Shown here piece by piece: positions 34,520 to 45,799 of a stretch of DNA of 64,000 nucleotides. Source of the stretch: Anthonomus grandis grandis (taxonomy: Eukaryota > Arthropoda > Insecta > Coleoptera > Curculionidae). The translations under genes and the position numbers were made by a program. Positions within the stretch are counted from its first letter, which is position 1. Every line of letters starts with the position of its first letter. The DNA lies in NCBI RefSeq assembly GCF_022605725.1, contig NC_065556.1:8308001-8372000 (forward strand), read 5' to 3'. Under the pieces are notes generated by a model, which saw only the letters and a list, made by a program, of their open reading frames with translations, was not told the DNA's origin and searched no databases.

Positions 34520-35051
34520 TTTAGACTTAAAAATTTGTCTATAAATGCCAATTACCCAGGATCAACTCATGACTCATTTATTTAGAGAAATTCTGAGGTA
34601 AAAAATTTCCTTTTGACACAATATCGTCAGGGTCTGAGAAGAACATGGCTCTTGGGTGACTCAGGCTACCCACTTGAACCAGTATTAATGACCCTAATAC
34701 CAAAACCCTTTGGAAGGCTCTCCAGAATCCCATTACAATTAAAACCATATAAGGAGACGATAGCTGAAACTGTATTGAAAGAAAAAATGGGGTTTTGAAA
34801 GCAAGATTACGATGCTTGTTAAAAGAACGAGTGGCAAGATATGCTCCAGAATTTGTAGGAAAGTTAGTTAACACATGCTGTGTATTACACAACTTGTGTA
34901 TTACTTTTGGTATTGAACATGAAGAAAATGATAATGAAGAGGAAATGACAACTTACAAAATATAGGGAATCAAAATATAATGGGTAACTTAGGTGCTCGA
35001 GAGGGAGAGGCAATAAGAAGAAGTATTGTTAACACATATTTTAATATTTAA
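34520..35051 (+). pseudogene. HARBI1-type transposase, C-terminal half
   Basis: This contains NANYPGSTHDSFIWRN, then RRTWLLGDSGYPLEPVLM (second catalytic Asp in GDSG). A frame change leads to LKERVARYAPEFVGKLVNTC, and it ends AIRRSIVNTYFNI. These match residues of the intact copy at 61094-61850. The N-terminal exon and the first catalytic Asp (DGTH) are missing, and the E-bearing helix is damaged (ETVLKEKMG). Its Myb-like partner lies tail-to-tail at 35650-36766, the same arrangement as at 58-62 kb. Confidence 0.8.
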
Positions 35052-35649
35052 TCAAATCCAAATTACTTTTCTATGCTTTAGATATAAAAAAAATATTACA
35101 GTAATATTACTATTAAGTTTGTCTTTCTGAATAAAACTAATGTCTATTTGGTCAAAATCTAGTTTAATTGGTATATAACTTGATTATTGTTTAATGCTCA
35201 ACATGTTGAAGTAACAATAAACTTTTTTTATTATAATACACAAAAAAATCACCAACACAAATAAAATTTAAAAAACCAACTGAAAATCTTACATTAAGAA
35301 AACAGGTAAACAAAAAATTAATATATATAATAAGGAACATCAAATATTCAAATACTTTTTGTAAGGATTACAAATCAAAAACTCATTCTAATTAAACAAA
35401 AAAAATAACTTAAAAATGTATACTAGTGAAAGAGAACATATCTGAACATAAAAAAGTTTATATTTATAACCCTGGATATTATCCTTTTCGAAAAGGATAA
35501 TATCCTTTTAAGAAAACTTTTTTTCAAAAACATTTCTTAAGTATGTCTAGTATTAAATATCATAATTTCCTAGAGGAACAAACCTATAATTTTATAAAAA
35601 AATTAGAGCTTGAAACGTAGATTCCTCAAAATTCAGTCTGAATGTAGTT
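35052..35649. other. intergenic part of a decayed Harbinger element
   Basis: AT-rich sequence between the convergent transposase and Myb-like genes. Its only marked feature is a perfect 32-bp palindrome at 35474-35505. Confidence 0.5.
35474..35505. repeat. perfect 32-bp palindrome
   Basis: Arms GGATATTATCCTTTTC and its exact complement, with no spacer. Confidence 0.95.
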
Positions 35650-36766
35650 TTACATTTTCTTAGGATTCTTGTTTCTTAAAATTTCACAGAGTTCAGTTAA
35701 TTTTGTATGTAAAGTGTTGTCAATGTTTTCTAACCTATTTTCTACCTTTTGCAAACGATCATCAATATTCTCTAGAATATTGATTGTATCTTGATAATAA
35801 TTGATTGTATTATTATCATGTTTTTTCTTTTTATTTGGGTTTCTCTCTTGTAGCTTTATATGGGCAAAATAATCATGGTCATCCTCTGGACCTTTTCTTT
35901 TCTCTTGTTGAAGACTTTCATTTCTTTGTGTTGAGGGTGAGGAAACTAATAAATTTGAATCTGTCATATTTTCTAAATCAATTTGGGACACTATTTGCTG
36001 TACAGGGCTAACTGATAATGTTCCAGAAGTAATTGTAGATGTAGCAGAAGATGTTTTCTTCTTTGGAATAACCAATTTTTTGTGATATGATTCAAACTAA
36101 AATGAATGGGAGGTATTTATGACATTTTTTCAATCTTAATGGTTTTTTTTATTGTTTGGGGATAATATAAGAGGAAGTACAAATATTTGTTTAAAACTTC
36201 TATTTATATTTGTTTAAGGCTCTGCTATTAGTAACTTATTGCTACAAGGCAATATTATACTTACACCTTTTTCCTGTGTTCCACAGCCTTCAAAAAATGT
36301 CTTTCCAAGAATATTTAATAATCGGTTATCAGTGTCAGATATACCTTTATTTGTTAAAAGAGGCCCTCCTCCTGTTTGAGTCTGATGTTTCTTTAATTCT
36401 GAAGCCCTCTTTTTTAAGTTGAGTTTATAATCTGACCATGTATAAAAAATAGGAGATAAATCTTCCCAAGAGACGCATTTAAATTAACTAAATAATGCTG
36501 AATAGTTTTTCAAAATTCCAGACATCTATGGTTCATAATATATTTTAATTTAACTTTATTCTTATGTTGTTATAAATATTTCTAAAAAAAATAACTTTTG
36601 TTACCCTTTGCCACTTTTCAGTTGTCCTTGTTCCATACCCTAATGAATTTAAGATATTTGCCAGTTCTTGCCATAGTTTTTTAAATTCCTGGGGGGCATT
36701 AGAGCAAGACAATCGCCCTCTGGCAAAATCCGGATATTCTTCGAAAAAATTTGCAAAGGCAATCAA
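35650..36766 (-). pseudogene. Harbinger Myb/SANT-like accessory gene
   Basis: Minus strand. Exon 1 from 36766 encodes a zeste/Myb-SANT-like domain (EYPDFARGRLSCSNAPQEFK, then GYGTRTTEKWQR with a donor near 36603). Exon 2 (about 36435-36265) reads WSDYKLNLKKRASELKKHQ, then TGGGPLLTNKG and LNILGKTFFEG. The last exon (about 36095-35650) has NPNKKKKHDNN and a coiled coil LENIDDRLQKVENRLENIDN ending NKNPKKM. This is the accessory DNA-binding protein of a Harbinger element and pairs with the transposase half at 34520. Residual exons look open, but the element has lost half its nuclease gene. Confidence 0.75.
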
Positions 36767-36832
36767 ATGGACCTCTAATCTTAAAGGACATTTTAATAGT
36801 TTTATTGAAACTATCCTTAATCGCCAGACCGA

Positions 36833-36872
36833 TCACAAAATATAAACTACCCACGTAGGTTTATATTTTGTG
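36833..36872. repeat. hairpin, 15-bp arms
   Basis: TCACAAAATATAAAC and its complement separated by about 11 bp. Confidence 0.85.
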
Positions 36873-36970
36873 AGACCGATCAAGAAAACAATAAATATGT
36901 GAGGTTAAATACCATTTCGGCATCTACATCGATCACGACTGACAGTTCGAATCGTTAATCGTTAACTGCA

Positions 36971-37949
36971 CTGGGATTCTAAAATCACGACACGATTACT
37001 CGGTATGACTGATTCTAAATAAAATTTTCAGTCGTGAGTGTCTTGCGGATTGCCTAGTTTTTAACGATTTGTCGACGACACGCTTGGGTTTATCGTATAC
37101 ACCAGACGATATAGCTTCTTCCTTTTTTAATACGTGCATAATGTAGCAGCATCCTTTTTTAAACGTATTTGTTTCATTTATTGTTTACCAATAGTCATAC
37201 CAGGCATTTTTAGTTATTATATATATTATCTATGATACCAGGTTTTCATTAGTATATCAAGAAGCTTTCTTAAACACAACAACTAATAGATTTAATTCGA
37301 CCCTATTTTCCACAACCTTCTGTTAATAATAGAGGCAGAGGAAATAGAGTTACCATTGAATGGGCAGTTTTAGTACATATATCAAGATTTTATGCCACAT
37401 ATTATTACCAAAGAAGCATTGGACAAGATTTTAAATTTGAAATTAGCGAAACTACTATAAGTCATTGGATCCATAAAATTACTGAAATTATTGACAATCA
37501 CCTTGCTGACCGATTCATTAATTTTTCAAATATAAGAGATTAGAGAAATTATTAAATTAACATTTATAGAGAGATCCAATTTCCCTGGTATTCTAGGTTC
37601 TATTGATTGCACACATGTTGCCATTAAAACGTTTAAACATACCAAAAGTGGATGAACACAACAAGTTTTTGTGATTTTCCATGAATTCAATTATGATTTT
37701 CCAATGGATAGTGATGGTTTTAAACGACAATTTTTTATTTTAAAGAAATAATATAGGCATATATTTAAATAAAAAAAGCATGAAGGCGAAAAAAATTAAC
37801 AAAATAAATGAAAACTCAATAGAAAAGACAACTGACGCTTCCATCTGTCAAATATTAGGGAAAATAACAAATATATCCCAAGAAACCTAAATCAAATCGA
37901 ATAAAACGTGTTTAGCCGACGATTGAAATTTAGATTTTAGAATCCCAGC
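36971..37949 (+). mobile_element. short Harbinger-type element with HARBI1 N-terminal half
   Basis: CTGGGATTCTAAAATC at the left is repeated in inverse orientation at the right (to about 37949). Inside, 37260-37690 translate to LIRPYFPQPSVNNRGRGNR, SRFYATYYYQRSIGQDF and SNFPGILGSIDCTHVAIKTF. These are the HARBI1 helical region and the first-Asp motif (DCTH here instead of the usual DGTH). Stops and frame changes abound, and the second Asp and Glu are missing. Sequence 37020-37115 also occurs, inverted, at 6820-6905, so the family has other members in the window. Confidence 0.65.
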
Positions 37950-38275
37950 CCTGTTGTCTCGGTTTTCCTGATAAGAATCGCGAAATCGTAGTAATCGAGA
38001 CGAGACGTCTCGAAATAGTGAATAAGAATCGCACCACTGGTTTCGGTTAACCGAAGTGATACCAACCGTATTCGTTTTACATTTAATGACGTCATAGCTG
38101 TCAACCAGAACCAAAACCGGCGTTGAATCGAATACAGCTGTTGACGCGTGACATCACAGAAAACAAAGAGAGAACTCTCTTGTTTTCTGTGCGTGACAAT
38201 CGTGACATGACTTTCGGCTACAGGTTGTTTATCTTGCCCCTTCCGTTCGCGTTTTTTCATTTTTACACATTAAAG
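37950..38275. other. Harbinger terminus-like sequence
   Basis: AATAAGAATCGCACC at about 38022-38036 with GAGACGAGACGTCTCG just before it resembles, inverted, the end at 13857. It is probably the outer end of a related, otherwise lost element. Confidence 0.4.
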
Positions 38276-38724
38276 TAGTGTTGTAAAAATCCGGATTAAT
38301 TCGTCCGCTCGATGTCTCGCCCGTTCGGCAAATTATGCCATGTTTCGGGCTCGATGCTCGACCGTCCGATAAACGTTTTTTATAGCTGTTTTTCGAATAT
38401 ATTTCGAAAAACATATAAATTTCGTTTTTACATACTAAACTAAAATAGCTAATTATGTATGTAATAAATCAAGTGTACAAAACAATACAAAAATGCTTTG
38501 TTTCCGATTGCCGGGTTATTTGTCCGGACGATTTAATTCGGATTCTCTTAGCCGGTGGAAGGTGGAACTTCGTGAGTCTCGTGCAAGCTCATACAATTAT
38601 TCCATTGTCGGTCGAACGGGTCGACGGGCGGCGTGTATCCGGGCGATTTAGATATCCGGATTGATTCGGAATAATTTGATATTCGGATTGAACGGACGAT
38701 TAATCCGGACTCTTCGCATCACTA
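38276..38724. mobile_element. hAT-type MITE, 449 bp
   Basis: The ends TAGTGTTG and CATCACTA, with inverted similarity through TCCGGATTAATTCGTCCG, are flanked by 8-mers CATTAAAG (38268-38275) and CATTAATG (38725-38732), 7 of 8 identical. TAGTG-type ends plus an 8-bp duplication fit hAT. No coding sequence. Confidence 0.75.
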
Positions 38725-38991
38725 CATTAATGTCTATAATAAACTGAATATGCTGTATAAGTGTAGTGCACCGGGATGTTAGGGAAATTGCTCTAAAAAC
38801 GGGCCTATAGGAGTCTTGTCGACTTTAAGTATCTCCGATTTTGCAATATTTTAAAATTTGAGCATAAAGACTACTTTGAAAAGAATAGATTAAGAGAAAA
38901 AAATTTGCGGATTATTCACATAGGACGCTAAAAAATAATATTAAATTATGTGAAAAAAGAGGTCTACTCTACTCTATTTGATAATCGAAAC

Positions 38992-41900
38992 CACAGCTTT
39001 CTTAACTTTACAAGCCATGAAGTAAGAAATAATGGCAACGTCGCGTATGGTGCTTTTCTTTTTGAGGTTATGTTAGATGTTGTTTAGTTTCCAAATTAAA
39101 ATAAAGCTGATGCTTCATAATTATTTATAAAAGTTTAAAATTGTTACTTTTAATTAAAATATCAATCAAGGTAAGTGGTCGGGCTAGTAATTGTCAAATG
39201 TTTGTATTAGTACATAATTATTGTTTATTGTTCGATAAAATAATGTCCAAATTTTGTTTTAGATGCCTAGAACTTGCTGCATCTCCCGATGTAAATCTAA
39301 TTATAGAAGCACACTAAAAAACGAAAAAGTAGCAACGACATTCTCATTTCCCAAAGATAGGGAGGGCTATCCGAAAATTATCGATACAAGCAATACATAG
39401 GGAAAACTTTATATTAACCAAAAACACAGTAGTCAGTGAAAAGCATTTTGACCAAAATGAAATTCAGAGGTTTGAAAGCTATAAAGATAAAGAGGGCATA
39501 GTTCAAGAATTTAAGTTAAAAAGACCAAGATTAAAGAAGAATGCTGTTCCACATTTATTTAAGATGCTGCCTAAATACTTCAGTAAGCCTGCTGCCATCC
39601 CACGAAAAAATCCTGATGAAAGAAGAACCAATTTAATTAATAATCAAAACATGGAAGTGGAAGAGTTCCTGCAGAGTGATCTTATTTTAAATTTTGATGA
39701 TTTTGTAAGATGTATTGACTCAAAACTTGTGCTTAATAAGTGGAGCCTTAAGATATTGCCAAATAAGGTTTATTTCTATTTATTAAACATTGACACTCAG
39801 TGCTATATTCCTGAAGAAAATATTCAAATTACCTGTAGTATAAGTATTGATCAAGGTTTAGTGGTAAGTGTTTTTGTTAAAAACTCTGAAATATCCTATC
39901 ATGATTTAAATTGGATTTTACCAGGAAGTGGTAAACTATCTAGGTGGTCTCAAATTGAAAATTTGTTAGCTCATTACGGTTATACCTTGAACATGTTAAC
40001 AAACAATAAGTATTTTATAGAAAAGGCTCACAAAAATATCCAGTGTCTATTAAAACAACTGGATGAAAATTGTATTTTTAAAACTACATTAGAATTAATT
40101 TCAAACCAGCTTTTATTGATTGATACCAAAAGAAAAAGATATAATATGTCTACTATGCTGTTTTCTCTTCTAGTTTTTTGTCAGTCTTCCTCGACATACG
40201 AAAAACTCCATGAATTTCTCATTTTGCCTTCAGCACGACATCTTCAGCAAGTAATAGCTGATCTAAATGCAACTCCAGAAAATGACATCAAAAAAAACCT
40301 TTATCTTACACATATTTTTTCCAATCTAAATGAACGAGAAAAAATTGTTTGCATTCTTATTGGTGAAATATATCTCAAAAGTGGTTTCACATACAAATCA
40401 AAGAGAATAATTGGTTATGCTGAAAATAATGCTAGTCAGGTTGCTAAAACTATTCAGACATTTATGATTTCCTCTCCTTTTGCTAACATGAAAGAAGTTG
40501 TGCGATTAATTCCTGTGAGTAATATGACAGGTGAACAACTACTTGAAAGTACACTTGAAGTTGTTAGGCATGTCCAAAATATAGGTTTTAAAGTACTATG
40601 CCTCATAACTGATAACAACAGAGTAAATCAAAAAATGTTTGCTCTTCTTGGAGCCAAAAAAATCTTTATTGACAACCCCCAAATTGAAAATGAAAAAATA
40701 TTTTTGTCATATGATTTTGTTCATATTTTTAAGAACATTTATTATAATTGGTTGAATCTTAAAAATTTCGAAAAAACATTTGTCTATCCAGATTTTGAGA
40801 ACCATGAAATAAAAAAAATGCTTCCTTTCAGAAAATTAGAGTGTTTTATAATTCAGAGTTGAGCCAGGTAACTAAAAAAGCCTATCGGTTAAGTGACAAA
40901 ACATTGTATCCAAATAACATAGAAAGGCAAAATGTTTTATTGGCAGAAAATATATTTCATGATTCTACCATTGCTGCCTTGAAAACAGATGTATCATGTA
41001 TTGAGATTGCAGGTTTCCTTCAAATAATAAAAAATTGGTGGAACATTGTAAATGTAAAGAACAGCAATAAAGGGGTCATAAAACGAAATGATTTTTGCAC
41101 TCCCATTTTTTCTCATAATGATTTTAAAGTTATTTTTTTAGAAAAATTTATTCTTTGGCTTGAAGCATGGCATAATGATTAAAGTAACGTAAGTCTTACT
41201 AATTTACTAATGACACATATAATGCCCTAAAGCAAAGTACACAAAATCTTATTAATGTTGTCAAATATTCTTTTAGTAAATTTGAATTAAAGTATATATT
41301 GCCTGGAAAATTTCAAACTGACAATCTGGAAAAAAGATTTGGTAGGTACCAAAATTTATCTGGTTGTAATTATAATGTATCCTATTGTCAAATTTTAGAA
41401 TCAGAAAAGAAAGTAAGACTTCAAAATTTGTTTAAAACCTGTGATGAAAATAATTGTAATTTAAATAATCTAAAATGTGATCTAAAAGAAATCAGTGATG
41501 CTGACAATAATTTTCAAATATTAGATGAAATTAATGACTTTATGTGGATTTTAAAAACCGATTACTTAAAAATGTATTCAACTTTTGATGATTCAGTGAG
41601 AGAATACATTTGTGGATATGTAGCCCGATCAGTGTTAAAAAATATCAAGTGTGTTGATTGTCAAAATTTGGTTGTATTAGAAAAAGGTAAACAAACTGAA
41701 GACATTTATTTTACTTCTTTACAAAGAGGTGGTCTCTGTGTTGCGACTGACGAAACTAAATTTATTTACTTTTACATTTGTGCTTTGTTTGAATACATTA
41801 AGAATAACAGAAATCTAGAGGTTCAGTTTTTGAAAGCAAAAAACCATCAAAAAATACTATCAAACTTAGCTTTAGCCTCATTAGAATATGACATTTTTAA

Positions 41901-42458
41901 AGTAGACCTTATGCAAATATGTAAATGTGGGACAGCTAGTAGAAAGATATATCTATTTTCATCTTTAATAATCAGTAATATTTTGTTGAATAAGCTAAAA
42001 AATAATGAATGTCATAAACCGAAATTTGATACAAGTAAAAAAAGAAAAATTACTACTTTACGTTAACAAAAGTAATTTTAAGAATACCTACCTATTAATA
42101 TTGTATTTATATTGATTGGATAAGGGCAAATAAACCTTTTTTTATACGTTTTTTCCTCCACAGACACCCATAGTTCTGACAAAATGAAAATTTATATAAA
42201 TTTGTTAAAGTTTGTATGAGCTAATTTGTTATGTTTAATAAATCCTGGTTGTATGTTATCTTATTCTATAATACGGAAAATAAATAAAAAGTATTATTAT
42301 TTATAATTTTGGTTTATTTTAATCCTAAAAACATAAATATAACTATTATAATTACTAGAAGAAATTAAATTAGTCATCCACAGAATTAGCACCACTTAAT
42401 TGACACATTACAGTGTTGCCTTTTTAACTTCACGGCTTGTAAAGTTAAGAAGGCTGTG
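38992..42458 (+). mobile_element. P element, 3467 bp, nearly full length
   Basis: The terminal inverted repeats of 32 bp begin CACAGC and contain TTCTTAACTTTACAAGCC (38992-39023 and 42427-42458; two mismatches). The flanking sequence TCGAAAC is duplicated (38985-38991 and 42459-42465). Terminal repeats of about 31 bp and a 7-8-bp duplication are typical of the P superfamily. The single internal gene is P-type transposase. Confidence 0.88.
39264..42066 (+). pseudogene. P-type (THAP9-like) transposase, frameshifted
   Basis: This appears intronless. An N-terminal THAP finger starts PRTCCISRCKSNY, with FSFPKDRE, a frameshift at about 39365, then SEKHFDQNEI. The main frame 39564-40862 includes LPSARHLQQVIADLN, EIYLKSGFTYKSKRIIGYAE, LITDNNRVNQKMF and DFVHIFKNIYYNWLNLKN. 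Further frameshifts near 40845 and 41195 separate SELSQVTKKAYRLS and the C-terminal frame, which has KFQTDNLEKRFGRYQNLSG, REYICGYVAR and LQRGGL. The first catalytic acidic position reads ILIGEIY, where relatives in this window have LFDEIH and LVDEIY, so the Asp is lost. Domains otherwise cover the whole family length. Confidence 0.88.
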
Positions 42459-42579
42459 TCGAAACTCTATGCTATTGATAATTACATTGTCAAACTTTTG
42501 ACATATGATCTCGCAGTTGCCAAATTGTGTATATATGTAATAAGAAACAAGCACATCTAAATTATAATATCACACGTTA

Positions 42580-43150
42580 AGCGCTCCAGCCTTATTATAG
42601 GAGGTATTGGTACATTGCCCTGGTCTCAACAAATAATTGATTGTGTTTTTTGCGAATAACACCCACCAAGGAAGAAAAGTATAAGGAAGGAAGGGTGAGT
42701 AAGATCTAGAGGAGGTTCTGTAGGTCAGGCCTAAGAAACAATGAATGATACACTTTTGCATTCTAAATATATGTAGAGCACCTCTTCCTGATTCCCAGTA
42801 ACTGATACCATATTACATTGGGGATAGACTAAAGGGACAGTTTCTAAATCAGGTAGATCCGATTGTTAAATGGCCACCATATTTATTTGTCTGAAGCAAA
42901 GATTCTCTGCAGGGAGAAGCACTAAAGAAAGAGAAAGTTTCTTGAAGTTACCTACATCACGCAAGAATCCAGAAGCTCTCAGTCAACTCAGTGTAGATAT
43001 TCCCCATTGCTCTAAAATATGATCAAGAGCACTCACGCTTGACATGACTTTACTGAATATTATAAATTAGCAGAGTACATAAGCCTGGAGAATAGAGTTT
43101 GCTTATAGAGGTGCTTATAGAGGATTTGCTTATTCACTTGATAATTGAAA
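42580..43150 (-). pseudogene. LINE reverse-transcriptase tail fragment, heavily decayed
   Basis: On the minus strand YGISYWESGR is followed by RMQKCIIHCFLGL and LTLPSLYFSS. These resemble the post-RT segment of insect non-LTR elements (YGI.FWG.. / LQK..IR / LTLPSLY). There are many stops. The surrounding 42466-43630 contains nothing else I can name. Confidence 0.45.
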
Positions 43151-43633
43151 AGTGTTAAATTTGTCGTGCTCTAATTTGTTTCCTATCTATTTTCATTTTG
43201 GATTATGCTTTTATTTGAGGCACTAAAAGATGTTTAACATAGTTTTAAAATAATTATTGTTACTCAAATGTGGCTAAAACTTTAGTTGGTAATTAAGATA
43301 ATACTCATTTCCTGCTTCTCCTTTTTTTCTAAGGAATTACTGTACTTAGTCTTACTATATGTATATCTTTATCAGTTGGTCAAGATTTAAAATTGTAAAT
43401 ATTTTTAATTTTTTTATACTTATATTTTTTTACTAGTGAAATAAAATATAAAACCTTAACTGAAATAAAAAACCTTACAAAAATATTTGAAACCCAGATT
43501 ATATAATTATAAGAATAATTTCTCAAAGTTGTGAAGTTCCAAGTATTAAAACTGAAAATTAAATTATCGGTTTAAGTGGAAATTTTTCCATCACTCACCA
43601 TGTTCACTTGATACAAACTCTTATAACACTATA

Positions 43634-45792
43634 TACAGGGTGTCCCATTAATAATGGTAAATATTTTAACAGCAGATTCCTCTCATAAAAATAATGAGTT
43701 AGGTTAAATTTTCCTAGTCGGAAAATGAAATGCAACCAAGATACAGGGTGATAAACATTAAGTATTTTTTTTGAATTTTGTTGACTGAAACTTTGAAACT
43801 TTAGCAGTTGTTTTTTGTTTTTAACTAAATTTGGCATTTGGAGGTTTTTTTATATGCCAAATCTAATTTTATTAGTTTTTTTTAATTATCTCATAGAGGG
43901 CGCCCCCAGCCACATTTTAGTAGTTTTTTGGAACTCCATAGCTTTTTTACGCCCTGTATAATTTTATTTTTTATTTTAAATATGCATTCTGCAAGCATTT
44001 TTGCTTACAAAAGGTATACCTTAAAAATTTCTCTAGGATTACTCTTTTTCTAGATATTTATATTTAAAGATTGTACCATATTTTAAACTATTTAAATTGC
44101 TATATTACACTTTAAATGATTGATAAATAAAAATATAAAACCAAAATAATTATTTAAAAATAAAAATTATCAATATTTGCCGGCATCTTCCACATGGCCT
44201 TCATTTGTCTTAAGACATTTTAAAATTTTTTTACTAAAAGACCGTCGAATCTTAAAAAATAATTGGTTATTTCGAAATGACTCAGCAGCGGCTTGAATTT
44301 TTTCAAATAATTGTTCCCTAGTGTTTATCTGTTTTTCGTAAACAATGGATTTCATGTATCCCCATACGCAAAAATCCAATGGGTCGAAATCAGTACTTCG
44401 TGTGGGCCAAGGTCTTTGACTTCCACGTCCTATCCAGTTGAAATTAGCATTAAGATATTCTCTCACGAGTCTAGCAAAATGCGCAGGAGCGCCATCTTGC
44501 ATAAAAATCATATCTGGGCGCAGATTTATAGACAACTCTCGTGTTGAAAGTGTCTTTTAGTAATGAAGTTTGAAATTGCAATATCCCATGAACGTTTGTT
44601 TCTAAAACTAAAAATTCTCCGTCGGCTAAAAGTCGCTTCATCCATAAACATAATTTTATTAATAAATAGGGGATCTTGATTTTGTTGTTCCTGGATATAG
44701 CGGGCGAAATCTAATCTCGCTGGAAGATCTGTATCCAAAAGATTTTGTACTGGCGTAAAATGGTAGGGATAAAGACGCTCACTATGAAAAATTCTTAAAA
44801 CTGAGGACTTACTAATTCCAGTTCTTGCCGCCATACGCCTTACACTTATTTCTGGATCTTCAGCAATCTGGACTAACACTTCTTCTTCTTGGTCCACATT
44901 ACGTCTATTTGGACGCCCAACATCTCGCTTTGGCCTGAATGTTCCCGTTTCCCCAAGTCTCTGGTAAACGTTTTTAAAGAGTTTAAAATCTGGCTGCCTG
45001 CTATTTGGATACAATTGCGCATAACGTCGACAAGCTCTTAGACCGCTGTAATTTGCTTGGGCATAAACACAAACCATATCTCCCATTTCCGAATTAGAAA
45101 AATATTGATGTCTAGGCATCTTAACCTAAAGTGATAACTAAAGACTACCGGAACTAACACTAACGCAACAAGGAACAATTAATAACTAAGAAAAATAACG
45201 CAATAAAAGGTAATAAAGTAACTAATCGTGTGAGCTATAACGCGTCACAGTAACTAAAAAAACACAAGTCGTGGCAGTGACTTTGTTTGTTTTAATTTTT
45301 TTGTTAGACTCAGCCTACTAAATTTTTTTTTCAACTTAAAGTAGAAAAATATTCATATTTTCTTGAGCGCATTGCAAGTTTTAAGTCTAAATATCTTAAG
45401 AAAGGTAAATCCTAGCGACATTTTTAAAATATATATTTTTTAAGGAAAAACACTTTCAGAATAGAAATTTATAATAAAACATTACATTATAGAAAGTGTA
45501 AAAAAGTTATGGAGTTTAAAAAAAGACTAAAATAAGGCTGGTGGCGCCCTCTATGAGATGATTGAAAAAAGTTTTATATTTGTCATATAAAAAAAACCAA
45601 CATACCAAATTTCATTAAAAACAAAGAACAAATGCTTAAGTTATGAGCAAAATTAAAAAAAAAACTTAATGTTTATCACCCTGTATCTTGGTTGCATTTC
45701 ATTTTCGGACTAGGAATTTAACCTAACCTCATTATCTTCCTGATACGAATCTGCTGTTAAAATATTTACCATTATTAATGGGACATCCTGTA
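43634..45792 (-). mobile_element. mariner-like element with ~430-bp terminal repeats
   Basis: The element lies between TA dinucleotides, with ends TACAGGGTGTCCCATTAATA and its imperfect complement. Inverted similarity runs unusually far, about 43634-44075 against 45370-45792. It includes CAACCAAGATACAGGGTG and CTCATAGAGGGCGCC on both sides. The terminal motif CAGGGTG recurs at 43744, and CGCCCTGTA at about 43970. The transposase is on the minus strand in the middle. Confidence 0.88.
44170..45119 (-). pseudogene. mariner-like transposase with internal deletion
   Basis: Reading from 45119: MPRHQYFSNSEMGDM starts the first helix-turn-helix. A GRPNRR linker and a second helix-turn-helix (ISVRRMAARTGISKSSVLRI) follow, then the first catalytic Asp in IMFMDEATFSRR. 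The frame then ends at 44526. A second frame from 44535 resumes with MIFMQDGAPAHFARL (second Asp) and TDFDPLDFCVWGYMKS (third). Compared with the 49.6-kb relative, roughly 60 residues between the first and second Asp are missing, so the copy is dead although all three catalytic residues survive. It would have cut at the element's TA-flanked ends. Confidence 0.85.
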
Positions 45793-45799
45793 TAGTATA

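Noticed and set aside
39564..40862. An intact 432-codon host gene
   Set aside because: It is the middle of the P transposase, with its THAP part and C-terminus in adjacent frames between 32-bp terminal repeats.
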